Shown: positions 14,565-22,001 of the stretch, one piece after another
How positions within the stretch are numbered: position 1 is the stretch's first letter
How the letters are laid out: every line of letters starts with the position of its first letter
From: an uncultured Sinobacteraceae bacterium
GTDB lineage: Bacteria > Pseudomonadota > Gammaproteobacteria > Steroidobacterales > Steroidobacteraceae
Assembly (NCBI GenBank): GCA_937902995.1
Contig: CALEKY010000093.1
Span: forward strand, 124,001-188,000
DNA length: 64,000 nucleotides
Direction: 5' to 3'
Notes under the pieces: generated by a model
Seen by the model: only the letters and a program-made list of their open reading frames with translations
Database searches by the model: none
What the model was told of the DNA's origin: nothing
Program-made: the position numbers and the translations under genes

Positions 14565-15677
14565 ATGTCCGCTGCACGCTCTGCTATCGAATCTCTCTTG
14601 GAAGGAACGCAGGTTGCGCTGGACGGACCCAATCCCTGGGATATCAAAGTCCGCGATCCGAGTTTCTTCCGTCGGGTGCTGACGACCGGTTCGCTCGGCG
14701 TCGGCGAGGCCTACATGGAAGGCCAGTGGGACTGCGAACGTCTCGACCAGATGCTGTATCGCGTGTTTCGCGCGGCTGCGGAAGAACGCCTGCCCAAACT
14801 TTTGAGGTTCGCGTCGGCATTGCAGACCTACATCATCAACCCGCAGTCCCGGTCGCGCGCCTTCAAAGTAGGGCAGCAGCACTACGATATCGGCGACGAT
14901 CTTTATCAGCGCATGCTCGATTCGCGCATGATCTATAGCTGTGCGTATTGGAAGGATGCGCAGGATCTCGATGCTGCGCAGGAAGCGAAACTCGATCTGG
15001 TGTGCCGAAAGCTGCGGCTCGAGCCCGGGATGCGCGTGCTCGATATCGGCTGCGGCTGGGGCGGTGCGGCGCAGTTCGCAGCAGAACGATATGGGGTGAG
15101 CGTCACCGGAGTGACGGTTTCGAAGAATCAGGCAGAGACTGCGCGGGAGCGCTGCAAAGGCCTGCCGGTGGACATCCTCCTGCAGGACTATCGCGAGCTG
15201 CAAGGACGTTTCGATCGGATTTTCTCGATCGGCATGTTCGAGCACGTCGGCTTGCGCAACTATCGCACGTATTTCGAGCATGCACGCCGGTTGCTCGCGG
15301 AAGACGGCTTGATGCTGCTGCACACGATCGGCAGCAACACGTCCGAGCGCGCGAACGATCCGTGGATCGAGAAATACATCTTCCCGAACTCGATGCTGCC
15401 TTCGATGGCGCAGATTGCCGAGGCGGTCGAAGGATTGTTCGTCATCGAGGATTGGCACAGCTTCGGTCCGTACTACGACCGCACGCTGCTCGCGTGGTAC
15501 GAGCGCTTCCGTGCCGGCTGGCCGGAAATCGCCGAGCGCTACGGCGAACGATTCAAGCGGATGTGGGAGTTCTATCTGCTTTCGTCCGCCGCTTCATTCC
15601 GCGCACGCCGCATTCAACTTTGGCAAGTGCTGATGTCGCCGAAAGGCGTGGTCGGCGGGTTGGAGGAAGTGCGCTGA
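14565..15677 (+). CDS. cfa: Cyclopropane-fatty-acyl-phospholipid synthase
   Basis: The 370-residue protein is close to E. coli Cfa (382). It transfers a methylene group from SAM to the cis double bond of membrane phospholipid acyl chains. Visible hallmarks are the N-terminal GEAYMEGQWDCERLDQML, then HYDIGDDLYQRMLDSRMIYSCAYW with the catalytic-site Cys. The SAM loop is VLDIGCGWGG, and SIGMFEHVG and YIFPNSMLPS follow. Cfa usually raises acid and stress tolerance in stationary phase and is often under sigma-S control; I cannot show a promoter of that kind here. It is preceded by repeats and followed by a convergent, frameshifted small gene. Confidence 0.96.
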   Translation: MSAARSAIESLLEGTQVALDGPNPWDIKVRDPSFFRRVLTTGSLGVGEAYMEGQWDCERLDQMLYRVFRAAAEERLPKLLRFASALQTYIINPQSRSRAFKVGQQHYDIGDDLYQRMLDSRMIYSCAYWKDAQDLDAAQEAKLDLVCRKLRLEPGMRVLDIGCGWGGAAQFAAERYGVSVTGVTVSKNQAETARERCKGLPVDILLQDYRELQGRFDRIFSIGMFEHVGLRNYRTYFEHARRLLAEDGLMLLHTIGSNTSERANDPWIEKYIFPNSMLPSMAQIAEAVEGLFVIEDWHSFGPYYDRTLLAWYERFRAGWPEIAERYGERFKRMWEFYLLSSAASFRARRIQLWQVLMSPKGVVGGLEEVR

Positions 15678-15711
15678 GCGCACGACGTCGCCTGTAGTCC
15701 GCGGCCTGCAG

Positions 15712-15938
15712 TCACTCGCCGTCCAGCTCATCGACTTCGTCGTCTTCCGCGTTCTTCCATTCGCGCGGGGTGCTGCAGAGTACGAGGTCCTTCATCTCCC
15801 ACTCGCCGAAATCGATTTCGTCGATTCGTCGCGGACGTCGATGAATCCTTCTTCTTCATCGACGCCGATGACCAAGAGGAAATCGTGCTGGTCGCGATCC
15901 AAGTACCAGTCGCCGATTTTTACGTTCCGACCGTTCAT
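15712..15938 (-). pseudogene. Frameshifted small acidic protein (DUF6763-like)
   Basis: Translation from ATG at 15938, behind a perfect GGAGG, gives MNGRNVKIGDWYLDRDQ and then a VDEEEGFIDVRD stretch. This matches a small acidic gammaproteobacterial family that begins with the same phrase. The frame stops at 15792 after an unrelated tail. The neighbouring frame continues in family style (DEIDFGEWEMKDLVLCSTP and an acidic end) to a TGA at 15712. A single frame change near 15800-15815 separates the two. The small size and good codon use downstream suggest either recent decay or a sequencing error. Confidence 0.65.
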
Positions 15939-16039
15939 GGGCGCTACCTCCAGCGTCGGAGGCGAGGTGCTCGCCACTCGCGGAAACGTTCGATACGCTG
16001 AAAAAGTTCGTGCGCCGACCAATCACGAATCGCGACTCA

Positions 16040-18118
16040 TTACTTGTCGAGCGGCGAGCTACGCATCTGGAAATGCACGACGAGCGGTTTCGTGCCTTGT
16101 CCGCCTTCCTTGTGCCAGGGCGTGCGATCGCCGCTCGGCACCCACAAACCGCGGCCTTTCCAGCCGGCGTTCGGATCGTCGATGCGTCCTTCGAATCCCT
16201 TCGTATAGAAGCCGAGCGGGTAGGGAATGCGGAGCGTCACGAATTTCCCGTCGACGAATGCGTGCACGCCATCGAACAGGTTGCCCGTCACGATCGGAAC
16301 GTTCGCGCCAAGGCCGAGCGTGTTGTGTTGGTCGACCCATGTGTAATAGCTCGACTCCACGCTGTTGTCACCGTCGCCGGGAAAGCTCGGCCCCGGAAGT
16401 CGATGGAACCGCCAGCCTTCGGGGCAATGATCGCCGGTTGCTTGCGGACCGTTGAGCGGACCTTTGCACCTGCGGCGGTCGAATTCGCCAAGATGCCCGC
16501 TGCCGAGCGAGACCCAGACGACGCCGTTGCGATCGATGTCCGCGCCGCGCACGCCGTAGCCGGGAAGCGGCGGCGCATAGATTTCCGTGAGTAGCGTTTT
16601 CGGATCGAACCGTAGCAACGCGCCGGGATAACGAAACGCGACCGAGCCCCACACCGAGCCGTCGGCCGGATTCGGCATGACGGCATAGAACCCGCCGGGG
16701 ATTCGCGCATCGCGCGTCGGATCGATGGGCTCGTTGGGCTCGGTCCAGCCTTCGTCGAGCTTGCCGTTGCCGTTCGTGTCGAGCACGAAGGGCGCCCAGC
16801 CTTGCGATGCGGCTGCATCTCCGGTTTCGTCGAACATCTTCGTGTTGAACCAGCCGACGACCGGACCGCCGCCGCTCGTCCACAGCGTGTGATTCTCGTC
16901 TTCTGCGAACTGCAGGTGATGCGTGCTGTAGCACGTGTCGATGAAGGTGTACTTCTGCGTGTCCGGTTCGTAGATCGCTAGATGACGCGAGGTCTGCCGC
17001 GTCGGAAACAGCTTCGTCGAAGGATGCAGCGAGCCGTCTTTGCAGAAATCGGGATTGTCGGGTCCACGGATGCGTGCCGTGTACCAGACGCGTCCCTTGT
17101 GATCGAGCATCGGATTGTGCGCGTTCGCCTTGCTGTCCCAGATCGGCTCATCGCCCCAGTAGGGCGAAGGCGCGACAACCGGATCGCTCTTCGTCGTCGG
17201 CGTATCGGGGTCGCGCACCGGCGCATGAAACGTCGTTGCCGTATTACGCACGGGATCGAGGATCGGGAAATGATCCGTGCTGAGCTCGGGCGCGCCGTAC
17301 AACGGGCCGTAAGCATTGACGGTTGGATTGCGGCGATCCGTGCCGGACAAATCGTGCAGGTACGCTTTCGGATCCGACCAATCGCGGATGGTGGCAACGA
17401 CGTTGCGCTCGGGTCCCATCGGACGGTTCGGTTGTGCGGACGGCAATTCGCCGGCTGCGATGCGATCGGTCCAGTCGGCGAAATATCGGATCGGTACGCC
17501 GCTTAGCATTCCGAGTGCGATACGCGCCATTTGTCCGCCGGCCTGTCCGGATTGAATGCGGCGAATCCAGGCTTCGTGCGACGACTCGAACTCGCCGAGG
17601 TTTTCGGGGATCGTGCGCGTCGCGAGATTGCCCATCTGGTGGCAGCCGACGCACGCCATGTTCTTGATCCACATCAAGTACTCGTTGCGCTTGCCGGGGA
17701 GCTGCGCAACTTCGTGCTCTTCCGGCAGCTTCATCATCGCGTACCAATACGCGGCCGGATAAACCTGTGCCGCCTCGGCGGCATCGCGCGCGGGCGAGAC
17801 CTCGATGTCGACGCGTTGCCCTGGGCTGGCTTGCGTCTTCTCGGAATCTCGAAGGCCGTAGCCGCGCACCCACACCGAATACGTTGCGTTCGGCAGATCG
17901 GGAATGACGAACCTTCCACGGTCGTCGGTCACGACGATGCGTGCGAAGCGCGTATCGAAGGCGTCGGTTTCGGCGATGACCCATACGCCCGCTTCGGGTC
18001 CGTTCGCACCGGTGACGACGCCGCCGATGTCGTCCGGATCGATGGCTGGGCCACGCGTGCAGGCGGACGTTGCGATGACAAGGACGAGCGCGCTCGCGAC
18101 GAACCGGGTTCGATGCAT
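16040..18118 (-). CDS. Lipoprotein with carboxypeptidase-regulatory-like domain, c-type heme motif and beta-propeller
   Basis: The 692-residue protein starts with a lipoprotein signal (VLVIATSAC, lipid Cys20). Residues 28-110 form a carboxypeptidase-regulatory-like beta sandwich (IGGVVTGANGPEAGVWVIAE, then TDDRGRFVIPDLP). A single CVGCH heme-attachment motif is at 156-160. The long C-terminal part (300-690) has repeated blade-like phrases (LDHKGRVWYT, DIDRNGVVWVSLGSGHLGEF) of the virginiamycin-B-lyase/NHL propeller type. It is probably an outer-membrane or periplasmic heme-containing dehydrogenase-like protein. ATG at 18118 follows GGAG; an upstream extension would destroy the signal peptide. 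The substrate is unknown. Confidence 0.75.
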   Translation of the reverse strand: MHRTRFVASALVLVIATSACTRGPAIDPDDIGGVVTGANGPEAGVWVIAETDAFDTRFARIVVTDDRGRFVIPDLPNATYSVWVRGYGLRDSEKTQASPGQRVDIEVSPARDAAEAAQVYPAAYWYAMMKLPEEHEVAQLPGKRNEYLMWIKNMACVGCHQMGNLATRTIPENLGEFESSHEAWIRRIQSGQAGGQMARIALGMLSGVPIRYFADWTDRIAAGELPSAQPNRPMGPERNVVATIRDWSDPKAYLHDLSGTDRRNPTVNAYGPLYGAPELSTDHFPILDPVRNTATTFHAPVRDPDTPTTKSDPVVAPSPYWGDEPIWDSKANAHNPMLDHKGRVWYTARIRGPDNPDFCKDGSLHPSTKLFPTRQTSRHLAIYEPDTQKYTFIDTCYSTHHLQFAEDENHTLWTSGGGPVVGWFNTKMFDETGDAAASQGWAPFVLDTNGNGKLDEGWTEPNEPIDPTRDARIPGGFYAVMPNPADGSVWGSVAFRYPGALLRFDPKTLLTEIYAPPLPGYGVRGADIDRNGVVWVSLGSGHLGEFDRRRCKGPLNGPQATGDHCPEGWRFHRLPGPSFPGDGDNSVESSYYTWVDQHNTLGLGANVPIVTGNLFDGVHAFVDGKFVTLRIPYPLGFYTKGFEGRIDDPNAGWKGRGLWVPSGDRTPWHKEGGQGTKPLVVHFQMRSSPLDK

Positions 18119-18293
18119 TGTCGATACTCCACGCCGATGTCGCGCCGATTCTAAGCGCATCGGATCGAAGCTGGACGATGCGCCGAGTTGTTTCGCGTGT
18201 GCGCAGCCGGTGATAAGTTCAAGATTCGTCAACGAGAGGCGTCAGAATCGCAAGCCATCCACGCCCGAGCGGCGCCATCTCGCTGAGGGCGAC

Positions 18294-18349
18294 GGCTGAA
18301 GACTGAAAACTGAAAACTGAAGGCTGAAGACTGAAGGCTGAAGGTAGAA
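18294..18349 (+). repeat. CTGAAGR-type heptamer tandem repeat (8 units)
   Basis: Eight consecutive 7-base units (GGCTGAA, GACTGAA, AACTGAA, AACTGAA, GGCTGAA, GACTGAA, GGCTGAA, GGTAGAA) run without interruption. A second tract lies at 18432-18464 after the hairpin element. Confidence 0.92.
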
Positions 18350-18371
18350 GCGCGCGGGGGCGCGCAAAGAA

Positions 18372-18425
18372 CGCCTCTCCCATTGGGAGAGGCAGTGCAG
18401 AGCGGAGCGTGCCGGTGAGGGGATC
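18372..18425 (+). repeat. Dispersed hairpin element, copy 2
   Basis: GCCTCTCCC and GGGAGAGGC form a perfect 9-bp stem around ATT, followed by AGAGCGGAGCGTGCCGGTGA and GGGGAT. This is the cleanest copy in the window. It is preceded by a GCGCG/CGCGC palindrome and CAAAGAAC. Confidence 0.88.
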
Positions 18426-18431
18426 GGCGAC

Positions 18432-18464
18432 GGCTGAACTGAAGACTGAAGGCTGAAGGCTGAA
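18432..18464 (+). repeat. CTGAAGR heptamer tract, second block
   Basis: Units GGCTGAA, a 5-base CTGAA, GACTGAA, GGCTGAA and GGCTGAA follow the hairpin element. Together with 18294-18349 they bracket it. Confidence 0.88.
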
Positions 18465-18556
18465 GAAGAGCCCCGACTCTGTCGGTTCTCTCCACCCTGC
18501 AACGTCCTTGAATCGCGTTCATACTTGCAGGCAACCACAATCAAGAAGGAAAGGTC

Positions 18557-19084
18557 ATGCTCAAGAAAATTGTCATCGGCATTGCGGTGATCGTCGCGGC
18601 AGTGCTCGCGTTCGCGGCGACGAAGCCGGATACGTTCCATTTCGAGCGGTCGACGACAATTACCGCATCGCCCGAGAAGATCGCGGCGCTGGTGACGGAT
18701 TTCCGTCAATGGCGGGCATGGTCGCCGTGGGAGAATCTCGATCCGCAGATGCAGAGGACGTACAGCGGACCGGAACGCGGGCCGGGTGCTGTTTACGAGT
18801 GGTCCGGAAATTCGAGCGCAGGGCAGGGACGTATGGAGGTTCTTTCGGAGAGCGAGGAGGCAATCGAATTCAAGCTCGATTTCCTCAAGCCGATGGCGAC
18901 GTCCAACACGCTTCGCTTCGCATTGACGCCGCACCCGCAAGGAACGGAAGTCGTTTGGTCGATGGATGGGCCGATGCCGTACATTTCCAAGCTGCTGACC
19001 GTTTTCGTCAGCATGGACACGCTGCTGGCCAAGGATTTCGAAAAAGGTCTGGTCGATTTGAAAGCTGCGGCGGAGCAGGGGTAG
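18557..19084 (+). CDS. SRPBCC family protein with N-terminal signal/anchor
   Basis: The 175-residue protein begins with a hydrophobic segment (KIVIGIAVIVAAVLAFAA, residues 4-21) that acts as a signal or anchor. The rest is a START/Bet v 1-like (SRPBCC) domain: FERSTTITASPEKIAALVTD, FRQWRAWSPW, a central beta sheet, and a long C-terminal helix ending KDFEKGLVDLK. Such domains bind hydrophobic ligands; the ligand here is unknown. AAGGAA lies 7 bases before ATG. The gene stands alone between repeat-rich regions, and a truncated hairpin element follows its stop. Confidence 0.8.
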   Translation: MLKKIVIGIAVIVAAVLAFAATKPDTFHFERSTTITASPEKIAALVTDFRQWRAWSPWENLDPQMQRTYSGPERGPGAVYEWSGNSSAGQGRMEVLSESEEAIEFKLDFLKPMATSNTLRFALTPHPQGTEVVWSMDGPMPYISKLLTVFVSMDTLLAKDFEKGLVDLKAAAEQG

Positions 19085-19102
19085 AGCGCAGCCGCCACAG
19101 TT

Positions 19103-19124
19103 CGCCTCTCCCCAAGGAGAGGCG
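19103..19124 (+). repeat. Truncated copy of the dispersed hairpin element
   Basis: CGCCTCTCC and GGAGAGGCG form the hairpin arms, but the GTGCCGGTGAGGGGA tail is missing. It lies between the convergent SRPBCC and oxidoreductase genes and could act as a weak terminator. Confidence 0.7.
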
Positions 19125-19166
19125 GGTTTGCGCTTCGCGCTTGCCGAGCCCAACGCGTGACGTTCG

Positions 19167-20543
19167 TTACGCGCTCTTCAGTTCGCTCAACAGTGTCGGC
19201 AAGAGCTCGGAAACGGTCGGGTGGATCGGCACGGCCCATTTGAGAGTCGTGAACGGCGCCCGTGCGTTCATCATGTCGATCACGCCATGGATGGCTTCAT
19301 CGCCGCTCGTGCCGAGGATCGCGGCGCCGAGAATCTCGTGCGAGTGTGCATCGACGATGATCTGCATGGTCCCGAGCGTTTCGCCTCGCTCGATTGCACG
19401 GCCGACGCGCGACATCGGTCGTGTAGCGACCAGGATCGATCGTCCGCTCTTGCGTGCCTGCGCTAACGTCATCCCGACCCGGCCGAGCGGCGGATCCGTG
19501 TACAACGCATAAGCGAGGATGCGATCGCTGACGCGCCGCCTGTCGCCATCGAGCAAATTCGCCGCGACGATCTCATAGTCGTTGTAAGCGGTGTGTGTGA
19601 ACGCGCCGCGGCCGTTGCATTCGCCGAGCGCCCAAATGCCAGGGACGTTCGTCGCCAGCGAGTCGTCCACGCGGACGAAACCCTTCTCGTCCAATTGGAC
19701 GCCGGCCTTGTCGAGCGCAAGATCGTCCGTGTTCGGCGTGCGACCCACTGCCAGCAGTACGTGCGAGCCGACGACCTCGGGCTCGCCCGAGTCGCAATCG
19801 AGTCCGACGGCAATGCCGCGCTCGTGCTTTGCAAGACGGATGCACTTGGCATTCGTCCGAATTGCGATGCCTTCCTGAGCGAGGATCTCGCGGAGCTGTT
19901 CGGAGATCTCCGGATCTTCGCGCGCAATCAAGCGCGGTCCTTGCTCGACGATCGTGACTTCGGAACCGAACCGCCGAAACATCTGCGCGAACTCGAGTCC
20001 CACGTAGCTGCCGCCGATCACGACCAAGTGCTTCGGCAGCTCGCGCAGCTCGAGAATCGAGCTGTTCGTCAGCGTCGGTACCGTGGATACGCCAGGGATG
20101 TCCGGGGTCTTCGCGCGCGCACCGACGTTGAGGAATATTCTCTCCGCGCTGAGCCGCTGATCGCCGACGCGTACGGTCGAGCGGTCCGCGAATCGTGCGT
20201 GGCCCTCGATGACCGTGCAGTTCTGCATCGAATCGAGCCACTTGCGCACGTTCGCCCGCGCATTCGCGGCGATGTCCCGCGCGCGCTGCATGGCGCGCGC
20301 GAAATCGACGCGCACCGTTCCCTCGATCTCGACGCCGTAATCGGCAGCGCGGCGCGCGAGATGCGCCGCATATGCGCTTGCGACGAGAGCCTTGGTCGGG
20401 ATGCAGCCGGTGTTCACGCACGTGCCGCCGACGAGCTTGCGCTCGATCAACGCAACCGACATGCCTGCTTCGGTCAAGCGCTGTGCAAGCGGGGGACCTG
20501 CCTGCCCAGCGCCGATTACGATGGCGTCGAATGACGAACCCAT
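19167..20543 (-). CDS. FAD-dependent pyridine nucleotide-disulfide oxidoreductase (MerA/Lpd-like)
   Basis: The 458-residue flavoprotein has the dinucleotide fold VIGAGQAGPPLAQ at the N-terminus, the redox-active disulfide GGTCVNTGC (Cys42/Cys47), and a second Rossmann VIGGSYVGLEFAQ near 175. The LAVGRTPNTDDL and GIWALGECN phrases bind FAD. The C-terminal dimer domain ends HPTVSELLP with the catalytic His of this family. It lacks the N-terminal heavy-metal domain and the C-terminal vicinal Cys pair of true mercuric reductases, so mercury reduction is unlikely. No lipoyl-complex genes are nearby. It is best described as an orphan class I disulfide oxidoreductase. Confidence 0.88.
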   Translation of the reverse strand: MGSSFDAIVIGAGQAGPPLAQRLTEAGMSVALIERKLVGGTCVNTGCIPTKALVASAYAAHLARRAADYGVEIEGTVRVDFARAMQRARDIAANARANVRKWLDSMQNCTVIEGHARFADRSTVRVGDQRLSAERIFLNVGARAKTPDIPGVSTVPTLTNSSILELRELPKHLVVIGGSYVGLEFAQMFRRFGSEVTIVEQGPRLIAREDPEISEQLREILAQEGIAIRTNAKCIRLAKHERGIAVGLDCDSGEPEVVGSHVLLAVGRTPNTDDLALDKAGVQLDEKGFVRVDDSLATNVPGIWALGECNGRGAFTHTAYNDYEIVAANLLDGDRRRVSDRILAYALYTDPPLGRVGMTLAQARKSGRSILVATRPMSRVGRAIERGETLGTMQIIVDAHSHEILGAAILGTSGDEAIHGVIDMMNARAPFTTLKWAVPIHPTVSELLPTLLSELKSA

Positions 20544-20609
20544 CGGGTCACCTCCGAACGCAAACGCGTTCGGAGCTGAAATTCCGACGTCCCTGTCTTG
20601 TTCCGTCGA

Positions 20610-21038
20610 TCAGTTGGAATCCGGGCGGGGCTCGGGGCTCTTTACGTCCAGGACGGTGAGCATTTCCATGTCGCCGCCGGGCGTCGGCCATTCGATCGAC
20701 TGCCCGGGGCTCATCCCGAGCAGTGCAGCACCGATCGGCGTGAGCACGGAAATGCGCTGCTGATCGATGTTCGCATCTTTCGGCAGCACGAGCGTCACCG
20801 TGCGTTCGCGCCCGGTCGAGTTCTCGCGATAAGTGATCGTCGAGCCGAGACGCACGACGTTCTCGGCGCAGTCCTCATCGGGAACGACCTGCGCTCGACT
20901 GAGCTCTTCGACCAAGTATTCGCCGACCGGCAAATCGCGCTCCACGGCGCGTTCGGCGAGTCCCGTCAGCAAAGCGTGTTCGCTCGCTGCGATGACGATG
21001 CGAGGACGAGCAGACTGTGCCAATTCAACTTTGGACAT
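20610..21038 (-). CDS. rnk: Nucleoside diphosphate kinase regulator Rnk
   Basis: The 142-residue protein has the Rnk architecture: a short N-terminal coiled helix followed by a GreA/GreB-type C-terminal domain (VRLGSTITYRE, TLVLPKDANIDQQRISVLTP, GAALLGMSPGQSIEWP). Rnk binds RNA polymerase near the secondary channel and affects NDP kinase and exopolysaccharide traits in Pseudomonas. The start at 21038 (MSKVELAQ) fits the family; the upstream 16 codons do not. The leader at 21112-21168 contains two mutually exclusive hairpins, the second followed by a T-run, suggesting regulated termination. Confidence 0.9.
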   Translation of the reverse strand: MSKVELAQSARPRIVIAASEHALLTGLAERAVERDLPVGEYLVEELSRAQVVPDEDCAENVVRLGSTITYRENSTGRERTVTLVLPKDANIDQQRISVLTPIGAALLGMSPGQSIEWPTPGGDMEMLTVLDVKSPEPRPDSN

Positions 21039-21111
21039 GATGCACCTGAATGGAAAAGCGCTTTGAAGCCGGAAAACGGCGACCAAGCAATCGAAACTAA
21101 AGTGAATGAGT

Positions 21112-21168
21112 TGAAAAACGATTCGCTCGGTGCCCCGAGCGAACAGCGCGGAGACGCTACGCTCGGGG
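21112..21168 (-). promoter_or_regulatory. Possible transcription attenuator in the rnk leader
   Basis: On the minus strand, segment A CCCCGAGCG (21160-21168) can pair with B CGCTCGGGG (21133-21141). Alternatively TTCGCTCGG (overlapping B) pairs with CCGAGCGAA (21122-21130) over 9 bp with a GGCA loop, and TCGTTTTT follows at once. The two stems exclude each other, as in antiterminator/terminator pairs. It could instead be an ordinary terminator with a chance third repeat. Confidence 0.5.
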
Positions 21169-21293
21169 TGAACGACCCTGGATGAGCTGGCCTGCGTGGG
21201 TCAGGCAGCGGCAAAAAGCGATCATCGTAAGCATGACCCGAGAATAGCGACTGATTTTGCGGAGTCAACCCAATGGTCGGCAGTTGATAGTGG

Positions 21294-21553
21294 ACAGTTG
21301 ATAGTTGACAGCGAAGGGAGGTGGGCCGACCACCACTTTCCGTACAGGTCGGCCCCAATTGACAGCCAGAAGAGCCGGGTACGCAAAGAATCGGGCGGGG
21401 CTCAGGCTGAGCAGGCGAAGGCGGCCGCTCAACAGCCGTGGGCAATCTGCAACGAGACGGAAGTACGCGATCCGCTGCGCGAGGACCGAGGGTTGTTAAT
21501 TGGCAACGGCGACGCACGGGCGTGAGAGTTCTTCGCTGTCAACTATCAACTGT
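21294..21553. repeat. 22-bp perfect inverted repeat bounding a 216-bp segment
   Basis: ACAGTTGATAGTTGACAGCG (plus AA, 21294-21315) and its exact reverse complement (21532-21553) enclose 216 bases with no credible gene. The arms belong to the GTTGATAG/GTTGACA heptamer family and extend outward imperfectly on the left (from 21281). It may be a MITE-like non-autonomous element or simply two opposed repeat tracts. It lies in the 541-base gap between rnk and TIGR02588. Confidence 0.7.
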
Positions 21554-21559
21554 CACTGT

Positions 21560-21581
21560 GAGCGGCCGAGGCCGGCCGCTC
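21560..21581. terminator. GC hairpin at the end of the TIGR02588 gene
   Basis: GAGCGGCC and GGCCGCTC pair perfectly over 8 bp around a 6-base loop and overlap the stop codon at 21580-21582. There is no T-run, so it may only slow or protect the 3' end. Confidence 0.35.
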
Positions 21582-21999
21582 ACGGCTTCTGGTACCCCTC
21601 CCCCCTGATCTCCAGCTCGAGCCGGCGGGGATCGTGCTCGAAATAGAACCCGCCTTGTTGCGAGGAGTGGCCGGCGAGGTAATCGAAGACGGCAGTCGCA
21701 CGTTCGACTTCGCGGCGGTCGCTATCGAGCAGGCGAGCACGGACGTGCAAATTGGCGAGCGTTTGGCTTCCCGAGTTGTGGATGGCGAATCGCACGACAT
21801 AGCCGTCGCCAGTGGTCGCAATGCTGAGCACGGTCGGTACCAGGCGTCCGGGCCGGTCGCCGTCGTTCAGGCCCTGATAGACGAGAAAGGCGATGCAGGC
21901 GATGACGAGCGCACAACCGATGCCGCCGAGCAGCCACTCCAGTATCGGCGTTTCCGGATGCGGCCCGTGCGCAGCGCGCTTGGTTTTCGAGTCGGTCAT
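21580..21999 (-). CDS. TIGR02588 family membrane-anchored protein
   Basis: The 139-residue protein has one N-terminal transmembrane segment (LLGGIGCALVIACIAFLVYQ, about residues 20-39). A small beta-rich periplasmic domain follows (FAIHNSGSQTLANLHVRARL, GGFYFEHDPRRLELEIRGEGY). It matches the TIGR02588 pattern, whose genes are regularly next to TIGR02587 as here. It starts 2 bases after the TIGR02587 stop, so the two are translationally coupled. The function of the pair is unknown. The upstream 37 codons of open frame are overlap with the partner gene and are not used. Confidence 0.8.
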   Translation of the reverse strand: MTDSKTKRAAHGPHPETPILEWLLGGIGCALVIACIAFLVYQGLNDGDRPGRLVPTVLSIATTGDGYVVRFAIHNSGSQTLANLHVRARLLDSDRREVERATAVFDYLAGHSSQQGGFYFEHDPRRLELEIRGEGYQKP

Positions 22000-22001
22000 G
22001 G

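Larger units (their letters stand above)
18119..18556. other. Gene-free composite repeat region between divergent genes
   Basis: The 438-base stretch between the heme lipoprotein (minus) and the SRPBCC gene (plus) contains two CTGAAGR heptamer tracts flanking one copy of the dispersed hairpin element and a GCGCG palindrome. I see no coding frame and cannot fix either promoter. Confidence 0.6.

Noticed and set aside
18294..18464. Possible CRISPR array
   Set aside because: Units are 7 bases with no spacers of uniform length; they are simple tandem repeats.
19167..20543. Mercuric reductase
   Set aside because: It has the shared redox disulfide but lacks the metal-binding N-domain and the C-terminal Cys pair, and no mer genes are nearby.
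21196..21525. 109-codon open frame inside the inverted repeat
   Set aside because: It begins in repeats, has no ribosome binding site and resembles no family; the opposite strand is equally open.
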